In this document: piece by piece, positions 7,351 through 13,582 of the stretch | Numbering within the stretch: position 1 is the stretch's first letter | Layout of the letters: each line of letters starts with the position of its first letter | DNA from: Candidatus Sulfotelmatobacter sp. | GTDB lineage: Bacteria > Acidobacteriota > Terriglobia > Terriglobales > Acidobacteriaceae | Length of the DNA stretch: 13,582 nt | Assembly: GCA_030045935.1 (NCBI GenBank) | Contig: JASIEN010000708.1 | Span: 1 to 13,582 of the forward strand | Direction: 5' to 3' | Program-made: the position numbers and the translations under genes | The notes under the pieces: generated by a model | The model's database searches: none | Told to the model about the DNA's origin: nothing | The model's input: only the letters and a program-made list of their open reading frames with translations

Positions 7351-7742
7351 GATGACGAAGACCCCCCCGAGTTGATGGCCTGGGAAAGGCCGTGGAACTC
7401 GTCTTTCAGGAGCTGCACCGCGAGGTTGTACTTCATCTGCGTCTCGGCCAGCGCCAGGCTCTCGCGTTCGACGCTCACGTTGTTTCCATCCGGACGTTCC
7501 AGCAGTCCGCGCACCCGCCGTGCCACCGGCGCATCGGGCATGTATGAAACATAGGAGTACATCACGTTGGTTCCGGCTTGCGCGCTAGCCCGCGCCAGCT
7601 CGGCGCGGAAGTCCAGATCGCGTGTCTTATAGCCGGGCGTGTCGAGGTTTGCCAGATTGGCCGCAATCAGCCTCAGCCGGCGGACATCGACATCGAGAAA
7701 GCGGCCCAGTGCCTCGGTCGTGTTGGTCTCAATCATGGACAT
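7347..7742 (-). CDS. flgB: flagellar basal-body rod protein FlgB
   Basis: The 131-residue proximal rod subunit carries the N-terminal rod motif LRLIAANLANLDTPGYKTRDLDFRAEL and the typical C-terminal helix ESLALAETQMKYNLAVQLLKDEFHGLSQAI. I chose the ATG at 7742 because GGAG lies five bases upstream. An ATG at 7736 is a close alternative. The frame is open further upstream to 7850, but that stretch overlaps the NtrC-type regulator and does not look like FlgB. The gene begins within the last 14 bases of the upstream regulator gene, so it is probably co-translated with its likely activator. The C-terminus ends in a short Gly/Ser tail. Confidence 0.95.
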   Translation of the reverse strand: MSMIETNTTEALGRFLDVDVRRLRLIAANLANLDTPGYKTRDLDFRAELARASAQAGTNVMYSYVSYMPDAPVARRVRGLLERPDGNNVSVERESLALAETQMKYNLAVQLLKDEFHGLSQAINSGGSSSS

Positions 7743-9093
7743 AGCTGCTCCAGCTGGGCAGGCCGTAGCTGCGAATTTTGTTGCGTACGGTGCGCAGGCT
7801 GACACCCAGCAAATCGGCGGCGCGCGAGCGGTTGCCGCGCGTGGACGCAAGCGTCATCTCGAGCAGCCGCCGCTCCATCGCCTCCAGCGAAAGCCCGGGG
7901 CGCAGGCAGTCTTCCGATTTTGGCGCGCCCTGAGAAAGCGGTGGGGCCGAAGCAGCCCCCGTCATGAGCCGCAACGACCCTCCCTCCAGGCTCTCGACTC
8001 CGATCTCAGTGCCGGTCGCGAGCACCACGGCGCGCCTTACCGAATTCGCCAGCTCGCGCACATTTCCCGGCCAGTCGTGGCTTTCGATCCGCTGCAGAAA
8101 TTCTGGCGTGAAGCGCAGATTCCTGCCCGGCGTCGCATAGAGCCGCAAAAAATGTTGCGCCAGTTCATGGATGTCCTCCCGCCGCTCGCGCAGCGCAGGC
8201 AAAGAAAGGGGAATCACGTTCAACCGGTAATATAGATCCACCCGGAACTTGCCCTCGCCTACCATCTCGCCCAGACTGCGATTCGTCGTAGCCACCACGC
8301 GCACGTCGATGCGCGTCGTTTTGGTTTCGCCCAGCCGCTCAAATTCGCGCTCCTGCAAAACCCGCAGCAGCTTGGGCTGCAAGCCGAGCGGCATCTCGCC
8401 CACTTCGTCGAGCAAGAGCGTGCCCCGGTGGGCCTGCTCGAAGCGCCCGGGCTTGGCGGTGAGCGCGCCGGTAAACGCTCCCCGGGCATGTCCAAAGAGT
8501 TCGCTTTCGAGCAGCGTCTCAGGAAAAGCGGCGCAATTCACTGCCACAAATGCCTGCTCGCGGCGTGAGCTCAAGCGATGAATCAGCCGCGCCACCAATT
8601 CTTTTCCCGTGCCGCTCTCGGCCTCGATCAGCACATCGGCGCCGCTTACCGCCGCCTGCCGCGCCCGTTCGAGCGCCCGCAGCCACTGCGGAGACTTACC
8701 CACCAAACCCTCTAAGTCCTGGGCTTGCTGGCGGTCGAGCGCCAGAATACGCTCCGCCGTACGCTCTAACTGCTCAAAGCAGACCGGCTTGACCAGGTAG
8801 TCGCATGCTCCTGCCTGGATGGCGTTCACGGCATCGGGAATGTTGGCAAACGCGGTCAGCAGAATGACTCCGGTTTGCGGAGCGATCGCTCTCACCTCGC
8901 GCATCACGGCGAAGCCGTCCACTCCCGGCATACGAATATCGGTGACCACCAGCGCATGCGGGGCACGGCGGAATTTCTCAAGCGCTTCGCCAGCATTGGC
9001 CGCGGTTTCCACGCGCCAGTCGCGGCGCAGGAAATGCGCTTCCAGCGCGCTGCGCATGGCGGCTTCGTCGTCCACCACCAGCACTCGATTCAT
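7729..9093 (-). CDS. NtrC-family sigma54-dependent response regulator (FleR/FlgR-like)
   Basis: The 454-residue regulator has all three modules. The receiver spans about 1-120, with acidic pocket DDE (8-10), phospho-acceptor D52, T80 and K102. The AAA+ domain has Walker A ESGTGKE (159-165), the sigma54-contacting GAFTGA loop (205-210), Walker B GTLLLDEV and WPGNVREL. A Fis-type helix-turn-helix lies near the C-terminus (NRSRAADLLGVSLRTVRNKI, about 421-440). Every key residue is in place, so it should be activated by phosphorylation and act on sigma54 promoters. Its start overlaps the kinase stop as ATGA, and AAGG lies seven bases before the ATG. Its partner is therefore almost certainly the adjacent kinase. 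It ends inside flgB. The order kinase-regulator-basal body genes resembles fleS-fleR-fliE in Pseudomonas. Confidence 0.93.
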   Translation of the reverse strand: MNRVLVVDDEAAMRSALEAHFLRRDWRVETAANAGEALEKFRRAPHALVVTDIRMPGVDGFAVMREVRAIAPQTGVILLTAFANIPDAVNAIQAGACDYLVKPVCFEQLERTAERILALDRQQAQDLEGLVGKSPQWLRALERARQAAVSGADVLIEAESGTGKELVARLIHRLSSRREQAFVAVNCAAFPETLLESELFGHARGAFTGALTAKPGRFEQAHRGTLLLDEVGEMPLGLQPKLLRVLQEREFERLGETKTTRIDVRVVATTNRSLGEMVGEGKFRVDLYYRLNVIPLSLPALRERREDIHELAQHFLRLYATPGRNLRFTPEFLQRIESHDWPGNVRELANSVRRAVVLATGTEIGVESLEGGSLRLMTGAASAPPLSQGAPKSEDCLRPGLSLEAMERRLLEMTLASTRGNRSRAADLLGVSLRTVRNKIRSYGLPSWSSYVHD

Positions 9094-10421
9094 CCCACCA
9101 CCTTGTGCCCCGACTCGCGTTCTTCAGGACGAAGCGGAAACGTCAGGGTGAAACACGCACCCGAACCGGCGCGGTTGACAACCATCAGGCTTCCGCCATG
9201 CTGCTCGGTGATCTTGCGGCAGACCGCCAGCCCCAGCCCTGGACTACCCGGCCGCGTGCTGAAGCCCGGCTCGAAAATTCTGGACATGTCGGCCGGAGCG
9301 ACTCCCGGCCCGGTGTCGCTGATCGAGATGGTCGCCATGGCTGCACGTCGCCGGCCTGAAATTTCAATCCAGCCACCCCCCGGCATGGCGCGCAGAGCGT
9401 TGAGCGCGAGATTCAACAGAACTTGCTCCAGACGATGCCGGTCGGCGCCGAGCGTGACCCCGTGAAGATGATTGCGCAAACACAACCGCACCCGCGCCTG
9501 GCGCGCCATCGGCATCAGGAACCCCACGGCCCAGTCGAGCAACTCTCCGAGATCGACGGCCACGCGCTCGGGCGGAGGCAGACTGTGGAAATGCAAAACG
9601 TTGTTGACGGTTGCCGCCAGCGTGCGCAAGCCGGTTTGTACCTGCTCGACCCACCCGCGGCACTCGTCCGATAGCTGCGAGCCGGCCAGCAATCCGCTAA
9701 ACAGCTCAAGGCTTCCCAGGGGATTGCGAATTTCGTGGGCGAGAATAGCCGACATCTCGGCCAGCGCCTGCTCGCGACGCAGCCGGTCGCGCTCCCTCGC
9801 CAGCCGTTTTGCTTCGCTGATATCTCCCAGGATGAAGGCGTCATCACGGGTCTGCGTTGCTCTCTCGAAGTCAGCCCCCGGAACGGTCGCGTGCCGTACC
9901 TCGAGCCAGCGTTCATCATGCCCCACCTCGGCGAGGCAGTGTTCCTGTTCGTGGCCACTGCGGCGGGCGGCTTCGAGCACTTCCCGCAGATGCGGCGGCA
10001 GGGCATGCAATGAAGTCATGGCATCGAGAGGTTCCTGCCGGCTTTCCTCATGCGAAGCCGCGGCCATCGCAGTGAGCAGCCGCTTTCCCTCGGGATTGAT
10101 CAACGTTATTTCGCCCGTGGCCTGGGCCACCAGCACGCCGCAGGGAAGCCCTTCCACGATGCGGTCGAGATACTGGCGCATGCGGCGATTTTCTTCGAGG
10201 CTGCGTGCCAACCCCGCATTGCTCTGCTCCAGTTCGCCATTCAGCCGCGCCACTTCCCCGCGCAGCATGCCATAGGAGCGTTGCAGCGAATCGGCGGCTT
10301 CGGCAAACGAGCGGAACGCCCGCAGCAGATATTGCTCGCTTTCTGCGCGCGAAGTTTCGGAGACCGGCGGTGGTAGAAAACTAGAGCCATCCGACATTGC
10401 CGGCATGGGCAAAGAGGTCAT
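9090..10421 (-). CDS. soluble PAS-type sensor histidine kinase (FleS/AtoS-like)
   Basis: The product is 443 residues from the ATG at 10421. No membrane helix is visible, so the kinase should be cytoplasmic. From the N-terminus it has a helical segment (about 30-85) and a PAS-like domain (about 85-200, VEGLPCGVLVAQATGEITLI). The HisKA helix follows with H229 in ILAHEIRNPLGSL. An HATPase domain then carries the N-box Asn near 341 (NLALNALRAMPGG), G1 DTGPG (369-373), FEPGF and G2 GSPGLGLAV. All catalytic motifs are intact. The start is uncertain: an ATG at 10436 and a TTG at 10454 are in frame but overlap the sigma54-type promoter, so I prefer a start downstream of it. No Shine-Dalgarno sequence supports any choice. 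It overlaps the regulator gene by ATGA. Confidence 0.9.
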   Translation of the reverse strand: MTSLPMPAMSDGSSFLPPPVSETSRAESEQYLLRAFRSFAEAADSLQRSYGMLRGEVARLNGELEQSNAGLARSLEENRRMRQYLDRIVEGLPCGVLVAQATGEITLINPEGKRLLTAMAAASHEESRQEPLDAMTSLHALPPHLREVLEAARRSGHEQEHCLAEVGHDERWLEVRHATVPGADFERATQTRDDAFILGDISEAKRLARERDRLRREQALAEMSAILAHEIRNPLGSLELFSGLLAGSQLSDECRGWVEQVQTGLRTLAATVNNVLHFHSLPPPERVAVDLGELLDWAVGFLMPMARQARVRLCLRNHLHGVTLGADRHRLEQVLLNLALNALRAMPGGGWIEISGRRRAAMATISISDTGPGVAPADMSRIFEPGFSTRPGSPGLGLAVCRKITEQHGGSLMVVNRAGSGACFTLTFPLRPEERESGHKVVG

Positions 10422-10436
10422 GGTTGCGGGCAACAT

Positions 10437-10453
10437 TTGCACGGGGAGTGCCA
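10437..10453 (-). promoter_or_regulatory. sigma54-type -24/-12 promoter before the kinase gene
   Basis: The minus strand reads TGGCACTCCCCGTGCAA. This matches the sigma54 consensus TGGCAC-N5-TTGCW with one mismatch (GTGCA for TTGCA). The invariant GG and GC are exactly 10 bases apart. It lies in the 61-base region between the AAA+ gene and the kinase start, and it reads into the kinase. Transcription would start near 10427. Two sigma54-activator genes flank it, which raises its likelihood. Confidence 0.62.
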
Positions 10454-10482
10454 ATGGAAAGAGGAGGCCGGTGAAAATCCTC

Positions 10483-11718
10483 TCAACTTGCCCTTCCTGT
10501 GCAGGAAAGGCTGCGGACCGAAGTGTGCACCTGGCAATTCTGGAAGGGAAAATATAAGTGCTCGCTCAGGACCGTATCGCCGTTCTCGACCAGGATTGAG
10601 GCGCGCTCCATCACATGCTGCAACTCGCGCACGTTGCCCTTCCAGGGATGGTTTTCCAGAATATGCACCGCATCCGCGCTCAGCCGTGGACACGGACCAT
10701 TCATCGCCGCGGCCATGCAGGCCAGGAAATATTCCGCCAGCGGAATAATGTCGCTGCGGCGTTCACCCAACGGCGGAAGTTCCAGCGGGAAGGCCGCCAG
10801 CCGGTAGAACAGATCTTCGCGGAACTCTCCTCGCCCCGCGCGCGCGGCCAGATCCACGTTGCTGGCGGCAATCACCCGCACATCCACCCGCGCAAGTTCG
10901 GCTGTTCCCAGCCGCTGAATCTCCTTCTGCTCCAAAAAACGCAGCAGCTTGGCCTGCATACCGAGGGGCAACTCGCTCACCTCATCCAAAAACAGCGTTC
11001 CCCCGTGGGCTGCCGCGATGCGCCCCATCTGCGCCTGCACGGCCCCGGTGAACGCTCCCCGCGCATGACCGAACAGCTCCGATTCGAGCAGCGCCTCGGG
11101 AATGGCCGCGCAATTCACCGCCACAAATACCTTGCCTGCCCGCGTGCTCAATCCATGGAGCGCGCGCGCCACCAACTCTTTTCCACTGCCCGTCGGCCCA
11201 GCCACCAGAACCGTCGTGGTTCGCGGAGCTACCAGCCGCGCTAGCCGGTACACGCGCTGCATGGCCGGGCTGCGCCCGATCATTCCCGGCAGGGGCTCGT
11301 ATTGATCGCCTTCCCATTCGCCCTGCGTCGAACTTCCCTCGGCATCGTCCACACCCTGGCTGGGCAAGGCATTTTCCGGCCCGCTTTCCGGCGAACCCTC
11401 CGCTTCCCCCGCCTGCGGCTCCGGATCCAGCCACACAACTTCGATCCCCGGAAAACGCTGGCGCACAATGCCAATCAGCTCTTCACTGTCCAGGTCCGGC
11501 AGCCGGCGATCGAGAAATAAAACCTGCCAGTCGCCCTTTGCCAGCTTGACGAGCGCCTCCGCGCCCCCGCTGGCGTGCTGCACCGGACGCCACCGCCCGT
11601 TCATTCGCTGCGAGACCTGCTCGCGTAATTGGCTGTTGGCACTGGCAATCAGCGCTCCCCCGGTCGTGGCAGCAAAATCAAATCGGCCGAGTGCGGAAAA
11701 GTTTGGCACTGCACTCAT
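10483..11718 (-). CDS. sigma54-activator AAA+ protein with degenerate receiver and no DNA-binding domain (FleQ-like)
   Basis: The 411-residue product has a complete AAA+ activator core. This includes Walker A GPTGSGKE (174-181), GAFTGA (221-226), Walker B GTLFLDEV (240-247) and a sensor segment WKGNVREL (359-366), with Lys where Pro is usual. The N-terminal 100 residues resemble a receiver (VLFLDRRLPDLDSEEL, D70). However, the acidic pair is replaced by SAN (26-28) and the conserved Thr and Lys cannot be found, so phosphorylation is unlikely. An acidic linker (about 101-143) follows. The chain ends about 45 residues after WKGNVREL with no Fis-type helix-turn-helix, and no other frame downstream restores one. 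FleQ also has a defective receiver, but its LFRS c-di-GMP motif is absent here. AGGAG lies five bases before the ATG, a strong start. Confidence 0.88.
   Translation of the reverse strand: MSAVPNFSALGRFDFAATTGGALIASANSQLREQVSQRMNGRWRPVQHASGGAEALVKLAKGDWQVLFLDRRLPDLDSEELIGIVRQRFPGIEVVWLDPEPQAGEAEGSPESGPENALPSQGVDDAEGSSTQGEWEGDQYEPLPGMIGRSPAMQRVYRLARLVAPRTTTVLVAGPTGSGKELVARALHGLSTRAGKVFVAVNCAAIPEALLESELFGHARGAFTGAVQAQMGRIAAAHGGTLFLDEVSELPLGMQAKLLRFLEQKEIQRLGTAELARVDVRVIAASNVDLAARAGRGEFREDLFYRLAAFPLELPPLGERRSDIIPLAEYFLACMAAAMNGPCPRLSADAVHILENHPWKGNVRELQHVMERASILVENGDTVLSEHLYFPFQNCQVHTSVRSLSCTGRAS
10494..10507. promoter_or_regulatory. perfect dyad TTCCTG-TG-CAGGAA, possible activator site
   Basis: The 14-base dyad has 6-bp arms and lies inside the last codons of the upstream AAA+ gene. 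It is centred about 73 bases upstream of the predicted sigma54 start, within the range where NtrC-type activators bind. A weaker inverted pair GAGGA/TCCTC lies between it and the promoter (10461-10482). Assignment as an upstream activating site is inference. It could be a chance palindrome in coding DNA. Confidence 0.3.
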
Positions 11719-11782
11719 CTTTTCTCCTTGTGGTCACTCTTCCCCTTGAAGTTGCTTTCTGTCTGAGTTAGGAACAGACCTG

Positions 11783-12487
11783 CTAACCGTTTGCTGCGGG
11801 AGATTTCCCACTACTCCCAATCGTCGGCGCCAGCCGGACGTTCACCATCTCCCCATCATCTTTTCGCTCGCGCCACCACTTCGCTCCCGCTGCTTCCCAG
11901 CCCGCCTCTGCCACCAGCAATGCTAGTTCTGCACGCGAGAAGGGACTGCCGGGCCGGTCTCGACACCAGTGAATACGCAATGACATGCCCATGCACTCAG
12001 CGGCAAAATCTTCCTGGAGGGTGATCGTCACCTCGCTGGCCGCAGCGGCCAGACTGATAACCGCCTCCAGACTCTGAAATAGCAGCACCGCCCATCTTCG
12101 CCGCTCAGCTCGCACCGTTGCAGACCCTTGGGCGTTGACTGTAATGCGAATTCGTTTCTGTTCTGCCACTGGCCCCAGGTCGCGCAAAGTGTCCCGCAAA
12201 AGAGACGCCAGTTCGAAGACTTCCAGCCCTCCAGGGGTTCTTTCCTGCCCATCCACAACTTCGCGAATCGCCTCCACCAGAGAGCGCATGCGTGAGGTTA
12301 GCTCCAAGCCATCGCGCAATCCCTGCCGGTATTGTTCGACCGTGCGTGGAGCTGCCAAAGCGACCTCCATCGAACACTGCAATCCGGTCAGTGGCTGATT
12401 CAACGCATGCAGCAGTTGCCCCAGCGGACTGCGGGCCCGACTCTGCAATAACGCCTCGGCGGCAGCGATTCGCGTGCCTGCACTCAC
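11783..12487 (-). CDS. degenerate histidine-kinase-like protein (H box kept, ATPase domain eroded)
   Basis: The product is 234 residues from a GTG at 12487 that overlaps the preceding regulator's stop as GTGA. This overlap decides the start. The frame is open to 12634, but that part lies over the regulator's winged helix. A HisKA-like helix pair is seen early, with H27 in LLHALNQPLTGLQCSMEVAL. The acidic residue that normally follows the His is Ala. The next domain begins like an HATPase (FELASLLRDTLRDLGPVAEQ), but the N-box Asn is lost (LLFQSLEAVISLA) and no DxGxG or GxGxG loops occur. It may be a phosphotransfer or scaffold protein in the manner of Spo0B/ChpT, or a pseudokinase partner of the coupled regulator. 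No membrane segment is visible, so it should be cytoplasmic. Confidence 0.75.
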   Translation of the reverse strand: MSAGTRIAAAEALLQSRARSPLGQLLHALNQPLTGLQCSMEVALAAPRTVEQYRQGLRDGLELTSRMRSLVEAIREVVDGQERTPGGLEVFELASLLRDTLRDLGPVAEQKRIRITVNAQGSATVRAERRRWAVLLFQSLEAVISLAAAASEVTITLQEDFAAECMGMSLRIHWCRDRPGSPFSRAELALLVAEAGWEAAGAKWWRERKDDGEMVNVRLAPTIGSSGKSPAANG

Positions 12488-13167
12488 GCCGGCACCCCGG
12501 TTCCCCGCAGTTCGTATCCCACTCCCCTTACGGTGTGGATCAGCTTCCGCGAGTGGCCGTCGTCGACTTTCCTGCGTAAATAATTGATGTACACATCGAC
12601 GACATTGGTCGTGGTATCGAATGTCAGGTTCCATACGTGCTCGATGATCATGGCCCGCGACACCTGCCGTCCGGCGTTGCGCATGAGGTATTCGAGCAAG
12701 GCGAACTCTTTCGAAGTCAGGTCGATCCGTTTTCCTGCCCGCTCGGCACGATGCTCGACGCGATCCAGCCGGAGATCTTCCACTTCCAGCACCGCCTCAG
12801 AAGGCAAATGGCTGCGCCGCACCAGGGCGCGAATGCGCGCCGAAAGCTCAGAGAACGAAAATGGCTTAGCCAGATAATCGTCAGCTCCCGTATCCAGACA
12901 CTGCACCCGGTCTTCGACCTTCTGCCTCTGCGTCAGCACCAGAACCGGCAGGCTCGGACGCTTCAGCCGCAAATGCCGCAGCACGCTCACGCCATCGAGC
13001 TTGGGCAAGTTCAAATCCAGGATGATTAGGTCGTATTCGTGTTCGCCGCCCATATTCCGCGCCTGCTCGCCGTCTTCAGCGACGTCAACCGTGTAGTGCT
13101 CGTTTTGCAAGCCCTGGCGCACAAAACCGGCCAGCGCGGCATCGTCTTCCGCTATCAGAATCCTCAT
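12484..13167 (-). CDS. OmpR/PhoB-family two-component response regulator
   Basis: The 227-residue product has a full receiver: acidic pocket EDD (7-9), phospho-acceptor D51, T79 and K101 in LAKPF. It also has a C-terminal winged-helix DNA-binding domain (about 128-222) with LTSKEFALLEYLMRNAG, the recognition region NVVDVYINYLRRKVD and the wing HTVRGVGYEL. It most resembles the CusR/QseB-type subgroup. Targets cannot be read from sequence. The ATG at 13167 has AAGG seven bases upstream. It is translationally coupled to the degenerate kinase-like protein downstream. The pair lies just upstream of the flagellar regulators, but a role in motility is inferred only from this proximity. Two sets of direct repeats upstream may be binding sites. 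Confidence 0.93.
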   Translation of the reverse strand: MRILIAEDDAALAGFVRQGLQNEHYTVDVAEDGEQARNMGGEHEYDLIILDLNLPKLDGVSVLRHLRLKRPSLPVLVLTQRQKVEDRVQCLDTGADDYLAKPFSFSELSARIRALVRRSHLPSEAVLEVEDLRLDRVEHRAERAGKRIDLTSKEFALLEYLMRNAGRQVSRAMIIEHVWNLTFDTTTNVVDVYINYLRRKVDDGHSRKLIHTVRGVGYELRGTGVPA

Positions 13168-13181
13168 AAATGGACCTTAAT

Positions 13182-13198
13182 TAGAGCCGACTAGAGCC
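13182..13198. promoter_or_regulatory. TAGAGCC direct repeats, 10-bp period, just upstream of the response regulator
   Basis: TAGAGCC occurs at 13182-13188 and 13192-13198, exactly one helical turn apart. A further TAGAG lies at 13209-13213. OmpR-family regulators commonly bind tandem direct repeats spaced about 10-11 bases, so an autoregulatory operator is plausible. The site begins 15 bases upstream of the start codon. Confidence 0.35.
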
Positions 13199-13239
13199 TC
13201 ATTCTAGTTAGAGAACGCTGAAATGAAGCTGTGAGGGCA

Positions 13240-13261
13240 GAAACACGAAAGTGTGTGTTTC
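13240..13261. repeat. perfect 7-bp inverted repeat GAAACAC/GTGTTTC
   Basis: The arms at 13240-13246 and 13255-13261 are separated by eight bases. It lies between tRNA-Cys and the response regulator. No T-tract follows on the transcribed strand, so it is not a standard intrinsic terminator. It could be a weak attenuator or a protein-binding dyad. Confidence 0.45.
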
Positions 13262-13289
13262 CGGAAATGGGGTGAAGTGCGGAAATGGG
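13262..13289. repeat. 10-bp direct repeat CGGAAATGGG, 18-bp period
   Basis: Copies lie at 13262-13271 and 13280-13289, about 95-120 bases upstream of the response-regulator start and downstream of tRNA-Cys. They are exact over 10 bases. They may be a second regulatory direct repeat or simple duplication. Confidence 0.5.
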
Positions 13290-13318
13290 AGACGGCGCTC
13301 GGCGGGACGGCTAGAATC

Positions 13319-13393
13319 TGGAGGCGCGGGTCGGAATCGAACCGACGCATAAAGGTTTTGCAGACCTCTCCCTTACCACTTGGGTACCGCGCC
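13319..13393 (-). tRNA. tRNA-Cys (anticodon GCA)
   Basis: On the minus strand the acceptor GGCGCGG pairs with CCGCGCC, followed by discriminator T and an encoded CCA (13319-13321). The D arm is CCC-AAGTGGTAA-GGG. The anticodon arm is GAGGT-CTGCAAA-ACCTT, with GCA at 13359-13361. The T arm is GTCGG-TTCGAAT-CCGAC. All stems are intact and the U discriminator is the one expected for cysteine. Confidence 0.97.
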
Positions 13394-13483
13394 TCTATGC
13401 CTTAACTTAGCGTTTCAGAGCAGAAATGTCCAACTGCCGGCAGGGCGTCTAGCGATAATTGATGAGACACAGGACAAAAGATC

Positions 13484-13558
<75 letters not shown>

Positions 13559-13569
13559 TCAGCACACCC

Positions 13570-13575
13570 ATTTTA
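13570..13575 (-). promoter_or_regulatory. possible -10 box of the tRNA promoter
   Basis: TAAAAT on the minus strand ends 11 bases before the tRNA-Gly 5' end, a suitable distance for a short leader. The matching -35 box would lie outside the window, so this is tentative. Confidence 0.4.
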
Positions 13576-13582
13576 CACGATG

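Noticed and set aside
7743..7850. N-terminal extension of FlgB to 7850
   Set aside because: It overlaps the helix-turn-helix of the NtrC-type regulator. A GGAG site supports 7742.
11761..11779. Small stem GTCTG/CAGAC between the kinase-like gene and the AAA+ gene
   Set aside because: There are only five base pairs with a nine-base loop and no T-tract. It is too weak to call a terminator.
12488..12634. N-terminal extension of the kinase-like protein to 12634
   Set aside because: It lies out of frame over the conserved winged helix of the OmpR-type regulator, and the GTGA overlap is a natural start.

Overview
The window is a flagellar basal-body and regulatory locus from a bacterium with GC-rich codon use. 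Every convincing protein gene and both tRNAs lie on the minus strand, so transcription runs from high to low coordinates. The organism is probably a member of the Acidobacteriota (Terriglobia-like) or another deep-branching GC-rich Gram-negative phylum. This is inferred from codon use, the gene order and AATTGGG-type intergenic repeats, and no single marker proves it.

Layout in the direction of transcription. (1) 13558-13319: tRNA-Gly(GCC) and tRNA-Cys(GCA), both with encoded CCA ends. (2) 13167-11783: an OmpR-family response regulator overlapping by four bases (GTGA) a short protein with a histidine-kinase-like H box but an eroded ATPase domain. (3) 11718-10483: a sigma54-activator AAA+ protein with a degenerate receiver and no DNA-binding domain. 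(4) 10421-7729: a soluble PAS-type histidine kinase and a complete NtrC-type response regulator, coupled through an ATGA overlap. A good sigma54-type -24/-12 element lies directly upstream of the kinase. (5) 7742-1134: flgB, flgC, fliE, fliF, fliG, fliH, fliI and fliJ, with mostly tiny gaps or overlaps. (6) 929 to the left edge: a low-complexity Ser/Ala/Pro/Gln-rich protein that is most likely the N-terminal part of the hook-length ruler FliK.

How the genes fit together. FlgB, FlgC and FliE form the proximal rod and its junction. FliF is the MS ring and FliG the rotor/switch protein. FliH, FliI and FliJ are the export ATPase complex, and FliK measures the hook. The regulatory block has the same order as fleQ-fleS-fleR-fliEFGHIJ of Pseudomonas: a FleQ-like AAA+ protein with a defective receiver, then a kinase, then an NtrC-type regulator, then basal-body genes. 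Here flgBC are inserted and the FleQ-like protein has lost its helix-turn-helix. The sigma54-type element before the kinase suggests that the kinase, the regulator and the basal-body genes form one sigma54-dependent, self-reinforcing transcription unit.

The most unusual points are the DNA-binding-less FleQ-like activator, the kinase-like protein that looks catalytically dead but is translationally coupled to an OmpR-type regulator, and the sigma54-type promoter at the junction between the two AAA+ systems. No stretch longer than about 205 bases lacks a gene.
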